49,469 nt of DNA from contig JBOHUC010000075.1 of assembly GCA_050733935.1 (NCBI GenBank), forward strand, positions 1 to 49,469. Reading direction: 5' to 3'. Positions 1 to 8,509 of the stretch are shown here, one piece after another. A program made the position numbers and the translations under genes. This DNA is from JBOHUC01 sp050733935. Lineage in GTDB: Bacteria > Eisenbacteria > RBG-16-71-46 > DASYSL01. A model generated the notes under the pieces. The model had not been told where the DNA came from. It searched no databases and worked only from the letters and a program-made list of their open reading frames with translations. Positions within the stretch are counted from its first letter, which is position 1. Each line of letters begins with the position of its first letter.

Positions 1-1613
1 TGCGCGAAGATGCTTTCGCCCGACTGGCTGTGATACGGCGCGCCGCCCTTCAAATACCCGCCGTAGGCCACGCGGATCACGATCGGGCAGGAGAAGTTGT
101 TGCTCGAGCGGTAACGCATCATCGAGAGCTCGTCGCGGATCTGCATCATCGCGGGCCAGATGTAATCGAAGAACTGGATCTCGACCACGGGCTTGAGTCC
201 GCGCGTGGCCATGCCGATGGCGCGCCCGACGATGTTCGCTTCGGCGAGCGGCGAGTTGAACACGCGCCGTCCGCCGAACTCGCGCTGGAGGCCGTGGGTG
301 AGCTTGAACACTCCACCCTTCCCCGTCACCTTGGGCAGGACCTGCTCGCGCGTTGCGTCCGCCACGTCCTCGCCGAAGACGAGGATCCGCGGGTCGCGCC
401 GCATCTCGTCGCGCAGCGTCCAGTTGACGAGGGTCGCGAGCGTGGTCGGATCGCCCTCGGGCTTTCGTTCGGTCGCGAAGCGCTCGTTCGTCGGATCCAC
501 GGTGGGCGAGTACACGTACCAGAGGGCCGTCTCGGGACCGGGCTGGGCCTTGGTTTGCGCGGCCTTTCCGGCTGCGTCGACCGCGGCATCCACTTCCTTC
601 CGGAGCGCTTCGAGCTCGGCCTCGGTCGCGACTCCCCACTCGACGAGCCGCTTCGGGAACGTGCGCAGCGGATCGCGTTCGAGCTCCGCTTCGCGCTCCT
701 CGTCCGGGCGGTAGAGCGCCTGATCGTCGGACATCGAGTGCGCGTACGGCCGGATCACGGTCCCGCGCACGAGCGCCGGGCCCTCGCGCCTTCGGCAGCG
801 CTCGACGGCGGCACGCGCGGCACCGTAGCTCGCGACCGGATCGCATCCGTCGATGTCGAAGACGGCGAGGTTCTCGATGCTCCGGACGACGTTTGCGATG
901 TTCGCGCCGGGAGTCTGCACCTCGACCGGCACGGAGATCGCGTACCCGTTGTCCTCGACCAGGAAGAGCACCGGGAGCTTCCGCACCGCGGCGGTCGTGA
1001 TCGCTTCCCAGAACTCGCCCTGGCTCGTCGTCCCGTCGCCGCACGAGACGTAGACCACCTCGTCGGCCTTGAACGAGCCGTTCGTGCGCGCGAGCGCCGG
1101 ATCCTGTGTCAGGTAGACGCCCGCTTCCGCGCAACCGACGGCCTGCAGGAACTGCGTGCCGGTCGGGCTCGACTGCGAGACGATGTTGAGCTTCTTGTGC
1201 CCCCAGTGCGAAGGCATCTGACGGCCGCCACTCGCCGGCTCGTCGGCCGCGGCGACCGACTGACCGAGCATCTCCTCGGGCGTCATGCCGAGACCGAGGC
1301 AGAGCGCGCGATCGCGATAGTAGGGATAGAACCAGTCGTAGCCGGGCTTCATCGCGAGCGCGACGGCGGCCAGCAGCGCCTCGTGCCCCGCCCCCGAGAT
1401 CTGGAAGAACGAGAGGTTCAACTTCTTGAACGTGATGTCCTTGTCGTCCACGCGGCGCGACGTGTAGATCGTGCGGTAGAGCGAGAGGAGCTGCTCGTTC
1501 GTGAGGCCATGACGATCCGCGGCTCCACCGGCCGGCGCCTTCGACGGAGGGGGCGAGGGGACCGGCCGGGAGCCCGGGCCAGCGGATCGGGAATCGCGCG
1601 CGACCTTCGCCAT
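1..1613 (-). CDS. 2-oxoacid dehydrogenase E1, fused alpha and beta subunits (3' end outside the window)
   Basis: E1 uses thiamine diphosphate to decarboxylate a 2-oxoacid and pass the acyl group to the lipoyl E2 of a pyruvate or branched-chain dehydrogenase complex. The reading frame from ATG at 1613 stays open to base 1, giving 537 residues without a stop. A Pro/Ala-rich leader covers about residues 1-35. The E1-alpha domain contains the ThDP motif, with GDG at 192-194 and VEDN ending near 222. From about residue 385 an E1-beta-type sequence begins (VFGEDVAD, FNSPLAEANIVG, FDYIWPAMMQIRDE), so both subunits lie in one polypeptide. Fused forms are usually 650-700 residues, so the C-terminal transketolase domain lies beyond the window edge. 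Branched-chain (2-oxoisovalerate) specificity is likely from overall similarity but not proven. Confidence 0.9.
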   Translation of the reverse strand, partial: MAKVARDSRSAGPGSRPVPSPPPSKAPAGGAADRHGLTNEQLLSLYRTIYTSRRVDDKDITFKKLNLSFFQISGAGHEALLAAVALAMKPGYDWFYPYYRDRALCLGLGMTPEEMLGQSVAAADEPASGGRQMPSHWGHKKLNIVSQSSPTGTQFLQAVGCAEAGVYLTQDPALARTNGSFKADEVVYVSCGDGTTSQGEFWEAITTAAVRKLPVLFLVEDNGYAISVPVEVQTPGANIANVVRSIENLAVFDIDGCDPVASYGAARAAVERCRRREGPALVRGTVIRPYAHSMSDDQALYRPDEEREAELERDPLRTFPKRLVEWGVATEAELEALRKEVDAAVDAAGKAAQTKAQPGPETALWYVYSPTVDPTNERFATERKPEGDPTTLATLVNWTLRDEMRRDPRILVFGEDVADATREQVLPKVTGKGGVFKLTHGLQREFGGRRVFNSPLAEANIVGRAIGMATRGLKPVVEIQFFDYIWPAMMQIRDELSMMRYRSSNNFSCPIVIRVAYGGYLKGGAPYHSQSGESIFA

Positions 1614-1701
1614 CGGAAGTCTCCCGGGGCCGAAACGGGGGTCCGGGCCGAGCGCCGCCCCCCACCATGTTGAAGTTATCGGCGGGAGTCTATCACGCGC
1701 C

Positions 1702-1731
1702 CCGACCCCGGCAAAGACGTGACGGGGTCGG
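1702..1731 (-). terminator. Inverted repeat, possible terminator downstream of the 1775-3973 gene
   Basis: CCGACCCCG at 1702-1710 and CGGGGTCGG at 1723-1731 form a perfect 9-bp GC stem with a 12-base loop. It lies 43 bases beyond the stop of the minus-strand gene ending at 1775 and before the E1 start at 1613. No clear T-run follows, so it could be a weak or factor-assisted terminator. Confidence 0.4.
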
Positions 1732-1774
1732 AGGATAGAGCGGTGCTCGGGGCCCGGACCGGCCGCGCGTTCGA

Positions 1775-3973
1775 TCAGGGTCCGAGGTAGACGACCCGAC
1801 GGACCTCCTTTTCCAAACCGTTCGCCGTGCGCACGAAATAGACGCCGGGCGACATCGCAACCCCCGCGTCATCCCGCCCGTCCCAGATGGCTTCGTGCGT
1901 CCCCGGCGGAGACGTGCCCGCGACGAGAGCGCGCACGCGCCGGCCCGCGACGTCGTAAATGCCGATGTCGACCCGGGCCGGTGTGTCGACGCGCACGGCG
2001 TAGCGGATGCGGGTCGCACCCCGGAACGGATTGGGCACGATGCCTTCGAAGTCGCCCGTCGACGACTCGGTCGGCCCCGGCGTGAGACCGGCCGAGTCGA
2101 GTGAAGGTTCGTCCGCGACGATGACCGACCCACCGCAGCCCGGCGCGAGCGGAATCCCGCTGCCCGTGTTCACACTGCGCATGCACGCCGTGAGCCGCGA
2201 GTAGCGGTTCAGGTTCGGCATCGAGAGCGGCTGGGTGGCCAGATTGCGCAACTGCAGGTCCCAGGTGACGAGCATCTCCGGGATCGTTCCCTTCCCCATC
2301 GAGGGACAGGTGATCTGCGTGCTCTCGTCGAGCCGGACCTGGACTCCGTCGCGCGTCCGGATCAGGAGTCGTCCGGCGCACAGGTTCGCGAGCACGGCCG
2401 CGTACTCGCGCAAGGCCGTCCGGCGCACGTCGCCGGCCACCTCGGCGAGCGCCTGACACAGTCCCGCCGTCTCGGCCCCATGCGGGAACGTGAGGAAGAG
2501 CGACGCGGCATCCACGCAACCGGCGATCGAGGCGAGGTGGGCCGCCGTGTAGTCACGCGGGACCGCGCCACACTGCGCGGCCCAGAACTCGACGGGCCGC
2601 GGGCAGTTTCCTCCCGGGCACTCGCACGTCATCACGAAGGACTCGGTGTCAGACACGGTGACGGGCGTGCAGTCCGCGGTCGCCACGGCGACGATCGGGA
2701 TCGTGGTCGTACCTCCGGGTCCACACGCGGGCTGGGTCATTTCGAACGTGAACTCGACGGTTGCGCCGGGAGCCACCTCGAAGCTCAGCGTCGGACCCGG
2801 ACCCGTGATCTGGATCGTCTCGGGGAACGGAGCGCAGTTGCTCGCGAGACCGGGGATCGAGAACGAAGATCCAGGGCAGCCGCGCGTCGGCGTGGTCCTG
2901 AGCCGCAAGTCGACGCATGGACCCGGCTGGCACAGGACCGTGACCTGGTCCGTGTCGTCCGCCGTCCCCAGGCACGATCCACTCGCAGTCGCCGTCACCA
3001 CGTATTCCTGTCCGCCTGACACGCAGACCAGCGGACCCGCATCGATCGAGATCGGTGCGGCTGCGCCTGGCTCAAGCGTGCCGATGTGGATGGGCGTGCT
3101 CCCTTCGAGCAGGACGTCGACCTCCTCCGGATGCGAGGAACAGTTCTGAACGATGCCGGTGATCTGGATCGGCGTTCCCACGCACTGGGGCGGAATCGGA
3201 TTGAGGGTGAGGACAATGCAGACGCCGAGTTCGACACAGGAGATCGTGGCTTGCGCGGTGTCGGTCGCGTCTGGCCCGCACCCCCCGGTCGCGGTCGCGG
3301 TCACCGAGTACGTGCCGGATCCGCCGACGCAGGCGAGGGGCCCGGCGTCGAACCCGAACTCCGCGGTCGCTCCGGGGTGCACGACTCCGACATCCTGGGA
3401 TCCTCCACCTTCGAGCTGGACGGAAACGAATTCGTCGGCCGGGGAACAATTGCGGACGGTGCCGAGGAGAAGGACCGGCATTCCCGCGCACTGGGGATCG
3501 AGCGGCGCGAGCTCGACCTCGATGCACTGGGCCGAGCAGCCCACGATCTCCACCTCCGTGTCGGTCGCGGTCCCGGCCGCGTTCGAGGCAAAGGCCGTGA
3601 TCTCGAAGGAGACCGAATTGCCCGCGGTGCAAGGGGGCATGGCGGTGCCGAGCGCCTGGACCGCCGTCGCCCCGGGCTGGAGGATTCCCAACGGGATCAT
3701 GGCCCCCGCGAGCTCGACGCTCACGTCTTCGGGGTCGGGCGAGCAGTTGCGCACGGTCACGAAGAACGTGACCTCTTCGTCGGGACAGACGAACCCCGGC
3801 ACGGGCGGTGCGACCGTGATCTCGATGCACGGGGGCCCGACGCCGGCGGGCACAGCCGGGCTCGTTTCCGCAGCGCGGGCCTGGAAGGCCGGGAGCACCA
3901 GGATCGAGAGCGCGAGCGTGAGCGCGATCGAACCACCGAACAGCAGGCGGCGAATCGGGGATGGGGAGGACAC
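1775..3973 (-). CDS. Large secreted protein with four Cys-bearing Ig-like repeats and a C-terminal FlgD-like/sorting module
   Basis: Predicted 732-residue exported protein of unknown partner. The frame is open further upstream, but the GTG at 3973 has AAGGAG (3982-3987) eight bases before it and begins directly with a signal peptide (basic start, then a hydrophobic run ending FQARA). About four tandem repeats of roughly 95 residues follow, each with a Cys-Ile/Val start, an NCS-type turn, a PGAT segment and closing Cys; they look like CARDB/DUF11-type Ig folds. A Cys-rich middle region follows. The last ~90 residues (NPFRGATRIRY, YDVAGRRVR, MSPGVYFVR) match the FlgD-like Ig or type A sorting module common at the C-terminus of secreted proteins in FCB-related bacteria. 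The repeats may bind ligand or act as spacers; neither can be shown here. Confidence 0.8.
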   Translation of the reverse strand: MSSPSPIRRLLFGGSIALTLALSILVLPAFQARAAETSPAVPAGVGPPCIEITVAPPVPGFVCPDEEVTFFVTVRNCSPDPEDVSVELAGAMIPLGILQPGATAVQALGTAMPPCTAGNSVSFEITAFASNAAGTATDTEVEIVGCSAQCIEVELAPLDPQCAGMPVLLLGTVRNCSPADEFVSVQLEGGGSQDVGVVHPGATAEFGFDAGPLACVGGSGTYSVTATATGGCGPDATDTAQATISCVELGVCIVLTLNPIPPQCVGTPIQITGIVQNCSSHPEEVDVLLEGSTPIHIGTLEPGAAAPISIDAGPLVCVSGGQEYVVTATASGSCLGTADDTDQVTVLCQPGPCVDLRLRTTPTRGCPGSSFSIPGLASNCAPFPETIQITGPGPTLSFEVAPGATVEFTFEMTQPACGPGGTTTIPIVAVATADCTPVTVSDTESFVMTCECPGGNCPRPVEFWAAQCGAVPRDYTAAHLASIAGCVDAASLFLTFPHGAETAGLCQALAEVAGDVRRTALREYAAVLANLCAGRLLIRTRDGVQVRLDESTQITCPSMGKGTIPEMLVTWDLQLRNLATQPLSMPNLNRYSRLTACMRSVNTGSGIPLAPGCGGSVIVADEPSLDSAGLTPGPTESSTGDFEGIVPNPFRGATRIRYAVRVDTPARVDIGIYDVAGRRVRALVAGTSPPGTHEAIWDGRDDAGVAMSPGVYFVRTANGLEKEVRRVVYLGP

Positions 3974-4104
3974 GATCCACACTCCTTGGGCGCGAGGTGG
4001 GGTTGGGAATGTCGCGGGTCTCGGCGGAGGCCGGGCGGGCATTCGATGGAATTCCAGGCCGGGTGCAGCAGCGAATGAGATGCAGGCTGCCGGGACCGCG
4101 GAGA

Positions 4105-4133
4105 ATTATCCCACGCTTACCGCGGCCCCTCAA
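4105..4133 (-). promoter_or_regulatory. Sigma70-like promoter for the 1775-3973 gene
   Basis: On the minus strand, TTGAGG (4133-4128) and GATAAT (4110-4105) are separated by 17 bases. They match the -35 and -10 consensus at 4/6 and 5/6. The expected start near 4098 leaves about 125 bases of leader before the GTG at 3973. Confidence 0.5.
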
Positions 4134-4168
4134 GCCTGCAGCAAATGTCGGTCCGTGAAGCGCAGGTC

Positions 4169-5068
4169 CTAGGGATTCGGACTGCGGGCGCCGAGGAGCT
4201 GCGCATGGAGCTTGCCCGGCCCGTGCCACAGCGCGTCGACCGTTCCGTCGAGCTCGATTGTTCCTTCGAACTCGTAGGCCGGTTCGACACTCGATCCCAG
4301 GAACGCGCCACTCGATTCGACCTGGCCGCTCATCGCGTACTGCACGGTTTCGATCGTGGCCGTGCCCGTGAGCGTGCCGTCCTCCCCGACCGTGAACGTG
4401 AACGTGCCGATCTCGCCGTGGTTCACGACCGGTCCTTCCGTGTGGACGTCGTGCACCTCGCCGCTGTAGTTCGCGGACAGCACGCCTGCGCGCGTCTCCG
4501 CGAGGTGCGCCTGCGCGGTCGCGGCATCCACGAGCGTGCGCGTGCCGGCCGTGCCGGCCGAGGTCAGGGCGTCCACCGCATCGGTCACCGCGGGATCGGA
4601 TTCGAATTCGCTCGTGCTCTGCGCGAAGTCGATCGGCGTCCCGTCGGCCGCGTCTCGAATCGCGCTCGTGATCAGGATTCCGTTCGCCGCGTTCGCGTCG
4701 TCATCGACGGTGAGGAGGAAGCGCGTAAGGTTCGTGACCGTCGGATCGAGCTCGTCGACCGCACCCGGAACGAGCTCGACGGGTGTCAGGATCGCGGCCC
4801 CCGCCCCCGTTCCGAGGACGATGTCGCCGATCCGAAACGTCACGTTCGATCCGGTGTCGTACTGGAACGTCCCGGCCGCGTCCGTCGTTCCGGTCTTCGT
4901 TCCCCCCGTGTACTCGAGCCCCTGGACGGCGCCGTCCAGGAACACGCCGCTCGGAGTGACGACCGGATTGGTCGGGCCCTCGTCGTCGTCGCTGCACCCC
5001 GCAAGCGGCAGGAACACAACGGCGAGAAGGAGGAGGGAAGCGAGTCGTGCGGTGAATCGGGGGGCCAT
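4169..5068 (-). CDS. Predicted lipoprotein of unknown function
   Basis: 299 residues, not recognised as a named family. The open frame begins upstream, but the ATG at 5068 has an AAGGAA ribosome site about 7 bases before it and opens a lipoprotein signal: arginines at residues 4 and 8, a Leu/Ala/Val core, then a lipobox LAGC with Cys25, followed by an acidic SDDDEGP stretch. The N-terminal mature part (VFLDGAVQGLEY, AAGTFQYD, IGDIVLGT) resembles short extracellular modules found in bacterial surface lipoproteins, with a beta-strand and turn pattern typical of carboxypeptidase-regulatory-like folds. The C-terminal half is also beta-rich. It stands alone, with 200 bases before the divergent aminotransferase gene. 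Confidence 0.75.
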   Translation of the reverse strand: MAPRFTARLASLLLLAVVFLPLAGCSDDDEGPTNPVVTPSGVFLDGAVQGLEYTGGTKTGTTDAAGTFQYDTGSNVTFRIGDIVLGTGAGAAILTPVELVPGAVDELDPTVTNLTRFLLTVDDDANAANGILITSAIRDAADGTPIDFAQSTSEFESDPAVTDAVDALTSAGTAGTRTLVDAATAQAHLAETRAGVLSANYSGEVHDVHTEGPVVNHGEIGTFTFTVGEDGTLTGTATIETVQYAMSGQVESSGAFLGSSVEPAYEFEGTIELDGTVDALWHGPGKLHAQLLGARSPNP

Positions 5069-5198
5069 GGCGAGTTCCTTTCCGTGCAGGCCCGTGAGCG
5101 AAGCGCCGGCAGGCGGGCGGCGTCCTCGAGGGGCCGTGAAATGGAAGGTGGCGATCGAATCCAGGCTCGCGGACGGCTGGGGCAATCCGAGCGGCCCG

Positions 5199-5227
5199 AG
5201 TATGCCGTCGCCCGGCGGCCGGGACAA
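5199..5227 (-). promoter_or_regulatory. Candidate promoter for the lipoprotein gene
   Basis: Read on the minus strand, TTGTCC (5227-5222) and CATACT (5204-5199) are 17 bases apart, each matching 4/6 of consensus. The leader would be about 125 bases. The rest of the 5069-5268 divergent spacer shows no clear plus-strand promoter for the aminotransferase. Confidence 0.35.
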
Positions 5228-5268
5228 CCTCGCTTCCGCAATTCGAAACCGGCGACTAAGATGCGCGT

Positions 5269-6681
5269 GTGACACTCCCTCGTGACAGCGCGGATTCCCT
5301 GTGCCCCGAGCCCCTTCGCGGAAACGTGGCCGCGCCCCCTCCCGGGGCGGCCGGACAGGCGGCACTCGATCGTTTGCTGCGCGCGGAAGCTCCGGCAGCG
5401 CACGCGCTCGCGCGCGGCGAACGCCCCCCGGTTTGGGAGCGCGCGGAGGGGGCTCTCGTCTTTGACGTGGACGGGAATCGCTATCTCGATCTTGTGGGCG
5501 GATTCGGGGTCGCGGCCATCGGGCACCAGCACCCGCGGGTCGTCGAAGCCGTGCGCGCGCAGGCCGGACGGCTCGCGCACGGATTCGGCGACGTGCATCC
5601 GCATGCGCAAAGGGTCGAGCTCGCCGAGCGGCTCACAGCACTCGCGCCCTTTCCGGACGCGAAGGTCGTCTTCGCGCAGTCCGGTGCGGAAGCGGTCGAG
5701 CTCGCGCTCAAGACCGCCCAGCTCGTCACGGGCAAGCCGGGCGTGCTCGCGTTCCTGGGCGGCTTCCACGGACAGTCGTGGGGTGCGCTCACGGTCTCCG
5801 GATGGGAACGCTTCCGCGCACCGTTCGAAGGGGACGGTCCCGCCGCACTCCATCCGCGCGCACGCTTCGCGCCGTACGGCCGCTGCTCGCGCTGCGATCT
5901 CGGGCTCTCCTATCCAAGCTGCGGGCTCGCGTGCCTCCGCGACGCGGGACGCATCCTCGAGGCCGGAGCCAAACGGCTCGGCGGCATCGGCGCCGTTCTG
6001 GTCGAGCCCGTGCTCGGACGCGGCGGCGATCACGTGCCCCCGCCCGAGTGGCTCCCGGGCATCGCAGGCCTCGCGGAGGTTCACGACGCGCTCCTCGTGG
6101 CCGACGAGATCTACACCGGGCTCGGGAGAACGGGAGCCCTGTGGGCGTCGGTCGAAGCCGGCGTCACGCCCGACCTCCTGTGCTTAGGGAAGGCGCTCGG
6201 AGGCGGCTATCCGATCGCCGCGGTCCTGATGCGCGGCGCGTTTGCGGCGGCGTGGGATGCCGCCCACCCGATCAGCGGCGAGACGCCGCACTCGAGCACG
6301 TTCTACGCGCATCCAATCGCGTGCGCGGCGGCCCTCGCGACGCTCGACGTGCTCGAGGAGGAGTCCCTCGTCGTGCGCGCACAGGAGCTCGGGACGACGC
6401 TCGCGGAAGGCCTCGCGGAGCTCGCGCGCTCCCACCCGGACGCGGTGCGCGAAGTGCGCGGCCGCGGGCTTCTCGCCGGGCTCGTGCTCGCGACCCCCGC
6501 CCTCGTCCATCACGTCGCGCGCCATGCGCTCGCTCGAGGAGTGATCGTTCTGCCGTCGGGAATGGAGGGGGACGTGCTTTCGTTCTCGCCGCCGTTCACA
6601 CTCGATCCGCGGCAGCTCGCCTGGGCGCTCGCGGTGCTCGATGAGATTCTTTCGCAAATCGTCGCGGGACAGGCCCGCTGA
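5269..6681 (+). CDS. Class III PLP-dependent aminotransferase (4-aminobutyrate/acetylornithine type) with a four-Cys insert
   Basis: 470 residues, fold-type I, moving an amino group from an omega-amino donor to a 2-oxo acid. The PLP lysine is K308 in CLGKALGGGYP and the cofactor-nitrogen aspartate is D279 in the ADEIYTG motif. SGAEAVELALK (138-148) binds the phosphate. Cys206, 209, 218 and 222 sit in a CSRC...CGLAC insert that recurs in a subgroup of GABA-aminotransferase-like enzymes. In mammalian GABA aminotransferase a CxxC near this place carries a 2Fe-2S cluster; whether these four do so is inference. The start is GTG at 5269 with no good ribosome site, and a start some residues downstream is possible. 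It converges on the kynureninase-like gene, with only 3 bases between their stops. Substrate unknown. Confidence 0.85.
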   Translation: MTLPRDSADSLCPEPLRGNVAAPPPGAAGQAALDRLLRAEAPAAHALARGERPPVWERAEGALVFDVDGNRYLDLVGGFGVAAIGHQHPRVVEAVRAQAGRLAHGFGDVHPHAQRVELAERLTALAPFPDAKVVFAQSGAEAVELALKTAQLVTGKPGVLAFLGGFHGQSWGALTVSGWERFRAPFEGDGPAALHPRARFAPYGRCSRCDLGLSYPSCGLACLRDAGRILEAGAKRLGGIGAVLVEPVLGRGGDHVPPPEWLPGIAGLAEVHDALLVADEIYTGLGRTGALWASVEAGVTPDLLCLGKALGGGYPIAAVLMRGAFAAAWDAAHPISGETPHSSTFYAHPIACAAALATLDVLEEESLVVRAQELGTTLAEGLAELARSHPDAVREVRGRGLLAGLVLATPALVHHVARHALARGVIVLPSGMEGDVLSFSPPFTLDPRQLAWALAVLDEILSQIVAGQAR

Positions 6682-6684
6682 CGC

Positions 6685-7875
6685 TCAGCGCCGTGCAGCG
6701 ACGATCGATTTGATTTCCGCGAGCGCGCGCTCGACGTCGTCCTCCGACGTGTAGAAATGCGGGCCCAGGCGAATTCCCGCGCCCGGCCGGTAATCACACA
6801 GAACGTCGCGGCGGAAGAGCTCGTTCCGCACCTCCTCGCCGCCGGGCACGTCGATCGTCACCGATCCGCCGCGCTTCGACGCTTCGCGCGGGGATCGCAA
6901 GGTCCATCCTTCCGCGAGCGCGAACTCGACGATCCGCGTCGTGAGCCGCATGGACTTTTCGCGGATCGCCTCGACCCCGACCTCGCGCACGATTTCGTAA
7001 CCTGCCCGTGCGGCGTACAGGCACACCACGTGCGGCGTCCCGGAGAGAAGCTTGAGACCGTCGTCGCGATAGCGCATCGGTCCCGGATCGAACGCGAGCG
7101 GATCTTCGTGCGCGAACCAGCCCGTGAGCCGCGGCCGAAGGCCCGCCAGCAGGTCGGGCCGGACGTACAGGAATCCCGCACCCGGTCCGCCGCACAGGTA
7201 TTTGACCGAGCCGCCCGCGAGGAAATCCACACCGAGCGACGTGACGTCGATCGGCACGGCGCCGATCCACTGATACGCATCGAGCAGGACGGGGGCTCCG
7301 ACCGCGTGTGCGCGCGCGACCACGGGCGCGACGTCGATGAGAGCCGCGGTCTTGAAGAAGATCGCAGAGATCGCGACCACGGCCGTCTTCTCGTCGATCG
7401 CCTCGACGATGCGTACGGGATCGACCGTGACCCCGTCCGTCGAGCGCACGCGCACGACCTGTGCGCCCCGGTCCGCGAGCCCCTCGTACAGGTAGAGCAT
7501 CGAGGGGAAATCGAGCTCGGTGCAGACGATCCGGTTCCGCGTGCCCTTGAACTCGAGAGCCGAGAGCACGGTCGCCTGCGCGAGCGTCGCGTTCGGGTGC
7601 AGGGTCACGGACCCGTGCGGCGCGTGCAGGATGTCGGCGAGCACGTTTCCGACCTCGATCGGAAGGCTCCACCACACCTCCTCCCAGGCGTGGATGTTCC
7701 GCTCGTCCCATGTGTCGAGATACTCGGCGGTGCGCGCCCGCGCGCGCCGCGGCATGGCACCCAGGGAGTGATTGAGGAGATGCGTGAAGCGTTCGGCCGA
7801 AGGGAACTCGCTCCGCCATGCGAGCAGCGGATCCGAGCGGAGCGATTCGGCCGCGGGGGGAGTCACGGTGGCCAT
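6685..7875 (-). CDS. Kynureninase-like PLP enzyme (aminotransferase class V fold)
   Basis: 396 residues from ATG 7875; the frame runs further upstream, but that part is the shadow of the next gene. PLP is expected on K225 (GGSVKYLCGGPG) with D199 as the pyridine-nitrogen ligand. The segments GPGAGFLYVRP and GWFAHEDPLAFD followed by LLSGTPHVVCLYA align with the C-terminal signature of kynureninases, which cleave kynurenine to anthranilate and alanine. The usual kynureninase length is about 400-420. The D-A-Y-Q motif at 199-202 differs from typical kynureninases, so another beta-lyase or desulfurase-like reaction is possible. It is the last gene after the molybdenum-enzyme maturation genes, 10 bases from the previous stop, so it is probably co-transcribed with them. 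No other tryptophan-degradation gene is present. Confidence 0.75.
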   Translation of the reverse strand: MATVTPPAAESLRSDPLLAWRSEFPSAERFTHLLNHSLGAMPRRARARTAEYLDTWDERNIHAWEEVWWSLPIEVGNVLADILHAPHGSVTLHPNATLAQATVLSALEFKGTRNRIVCTELDFPSMLYLYEGLADRGAQVVRVRSTDGVTVDPVRIVEAIDEKTAVVAISAIFFKTAALIDVAPVVARAHAVGAPVLLDAYQWIGAVPIDVTSLGVDFLAGGSVKYLCGGPGAGFLYVRPDLLAGLRPRLTGWFAHEDPLAFDPGPMRYRDDGLKLLSGTPHVVCLYAARAGYEIVREVGVEAIREKSMRLTTRIVEFALAEGWTLRSPREASKRGGSVTIDVPGGEEVRNELFRRDVLCDYRPGAGIRLGPHFYTSEDDVERALAEIKSIVAARR

Positions 7876-7885
7876 GGCGCGCCTC

Positions 7886-8509
7886 TCAGGCGTCCGACGC
7901 TTCCGCGCCGAAGTGCTCGCGGTAGAGGTCGGGCGTGTTGATGTTGATGAGCACGGCGGGATCCTGGGCGTCGACGTAGCGCCGCCGCTCCGCGTGCGCC
8001 TCCAGAAACTCGGCGAGCGTGTCCTCGGCGGGCGCGGCCTGCGCGACGTCGGCGAGCCGTGCAACGAGCGCACGCGAGAGGAGCACCGGGTGCCCCCCTT
8101 CGCCGCGATGCGCCGCGATCACGACGTCGTCCCGGTCGGTCTGGAACGCGCGCACGATCGTGGCATAAGTCTCCGTCTTCACGATCGGCATGTCGACCAG
8201 GCATACGAGCGCGCCCTCGAGGTTCGGGAGCTTCCGGAGGACGGCTCGGGCACCGGCGCGCACCGAGGAGAACATCCCCTCCTTGTAACCGCGATGCGTG
8301 ACGGGCACGGCGCGGCCGAGCTCGGTCGCGTCGCGGATCGCCGCCGCCTTCGCGCCGAGCACGACAACGACCGCCCCGATCTCGGGCACCGCATCGAGGT
8401 CGTCCAAGATGTGCTCGAGGAACGTCTGGTCCCCCATCTTGAGCAAGGGCTTCGAGGACCCCATGCGGTCCGACGAGCCGGCCGCGAGCACGATCGCGCC
8501 GTGGCTCAA
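7886..8509 (-). CDS. MobA-like nucleotidyltransferase (molybdenum cofactor cytidylyl-/guanylyltransferase)
   Basis: 207 residues. The N-terminal LAAGSSDRMGSSK motif (residues 8-20) is the nucleotide-binding signature of the MobA/MocA family, which attaches CMP or GMP to molybdopterin; xanthine-dehydrogenase-family enzymes use the cytosine dinucleotide form made by MocA. A VDMPIV segment supplies the metal-binding aspartate, and a GGHP turn is also typical. The start appears to be TTG at 8509, overlapping the XdhC stop as TTGA, because the family motif begins only six residues later and no ATG is nearby. Its place directly after xdhC in a molybdenum-hydroxylase operon supports a MocA-like role. 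A plain sugar-nucleotide transferase is less likely. Confidence 0.82.
   Translation of the reverse strand: MSHGAIVLAAGSSDRMGSSKPLLKMGDQTFLEHILDDLDAVPEIGAVVVVLGAKAAAIRDATELGRAVPVTHRGYKEGMFSSVRAGARAVLRKLPNLEGALVCLVDMPIVKTETYATIVRAFQTDRDDVVIAAHRGEGGHPVLLSRALVARLADVAQAAPAEDTLAEFLEAHAERRRYVDAQDPAVLININTPDLYREHFGAEASDA

Noticed and set aside
30..1673. Long plus-strand open frame of 547 codons
   Set aside because: It is antisense to the E1 dehydrogenase, whose minus-strand translation has a complete ThDP motif; the plus product is Arg-rich and without recognisable motifs.
6685..7875. Kynureninase as part of de novo NAD synthesis
   Set aside because: No tryptophan dioxygenase, formamidase or 3-hydroxyanthranilate genes here; the gene follows molybdenum-enzyme maturation genes.
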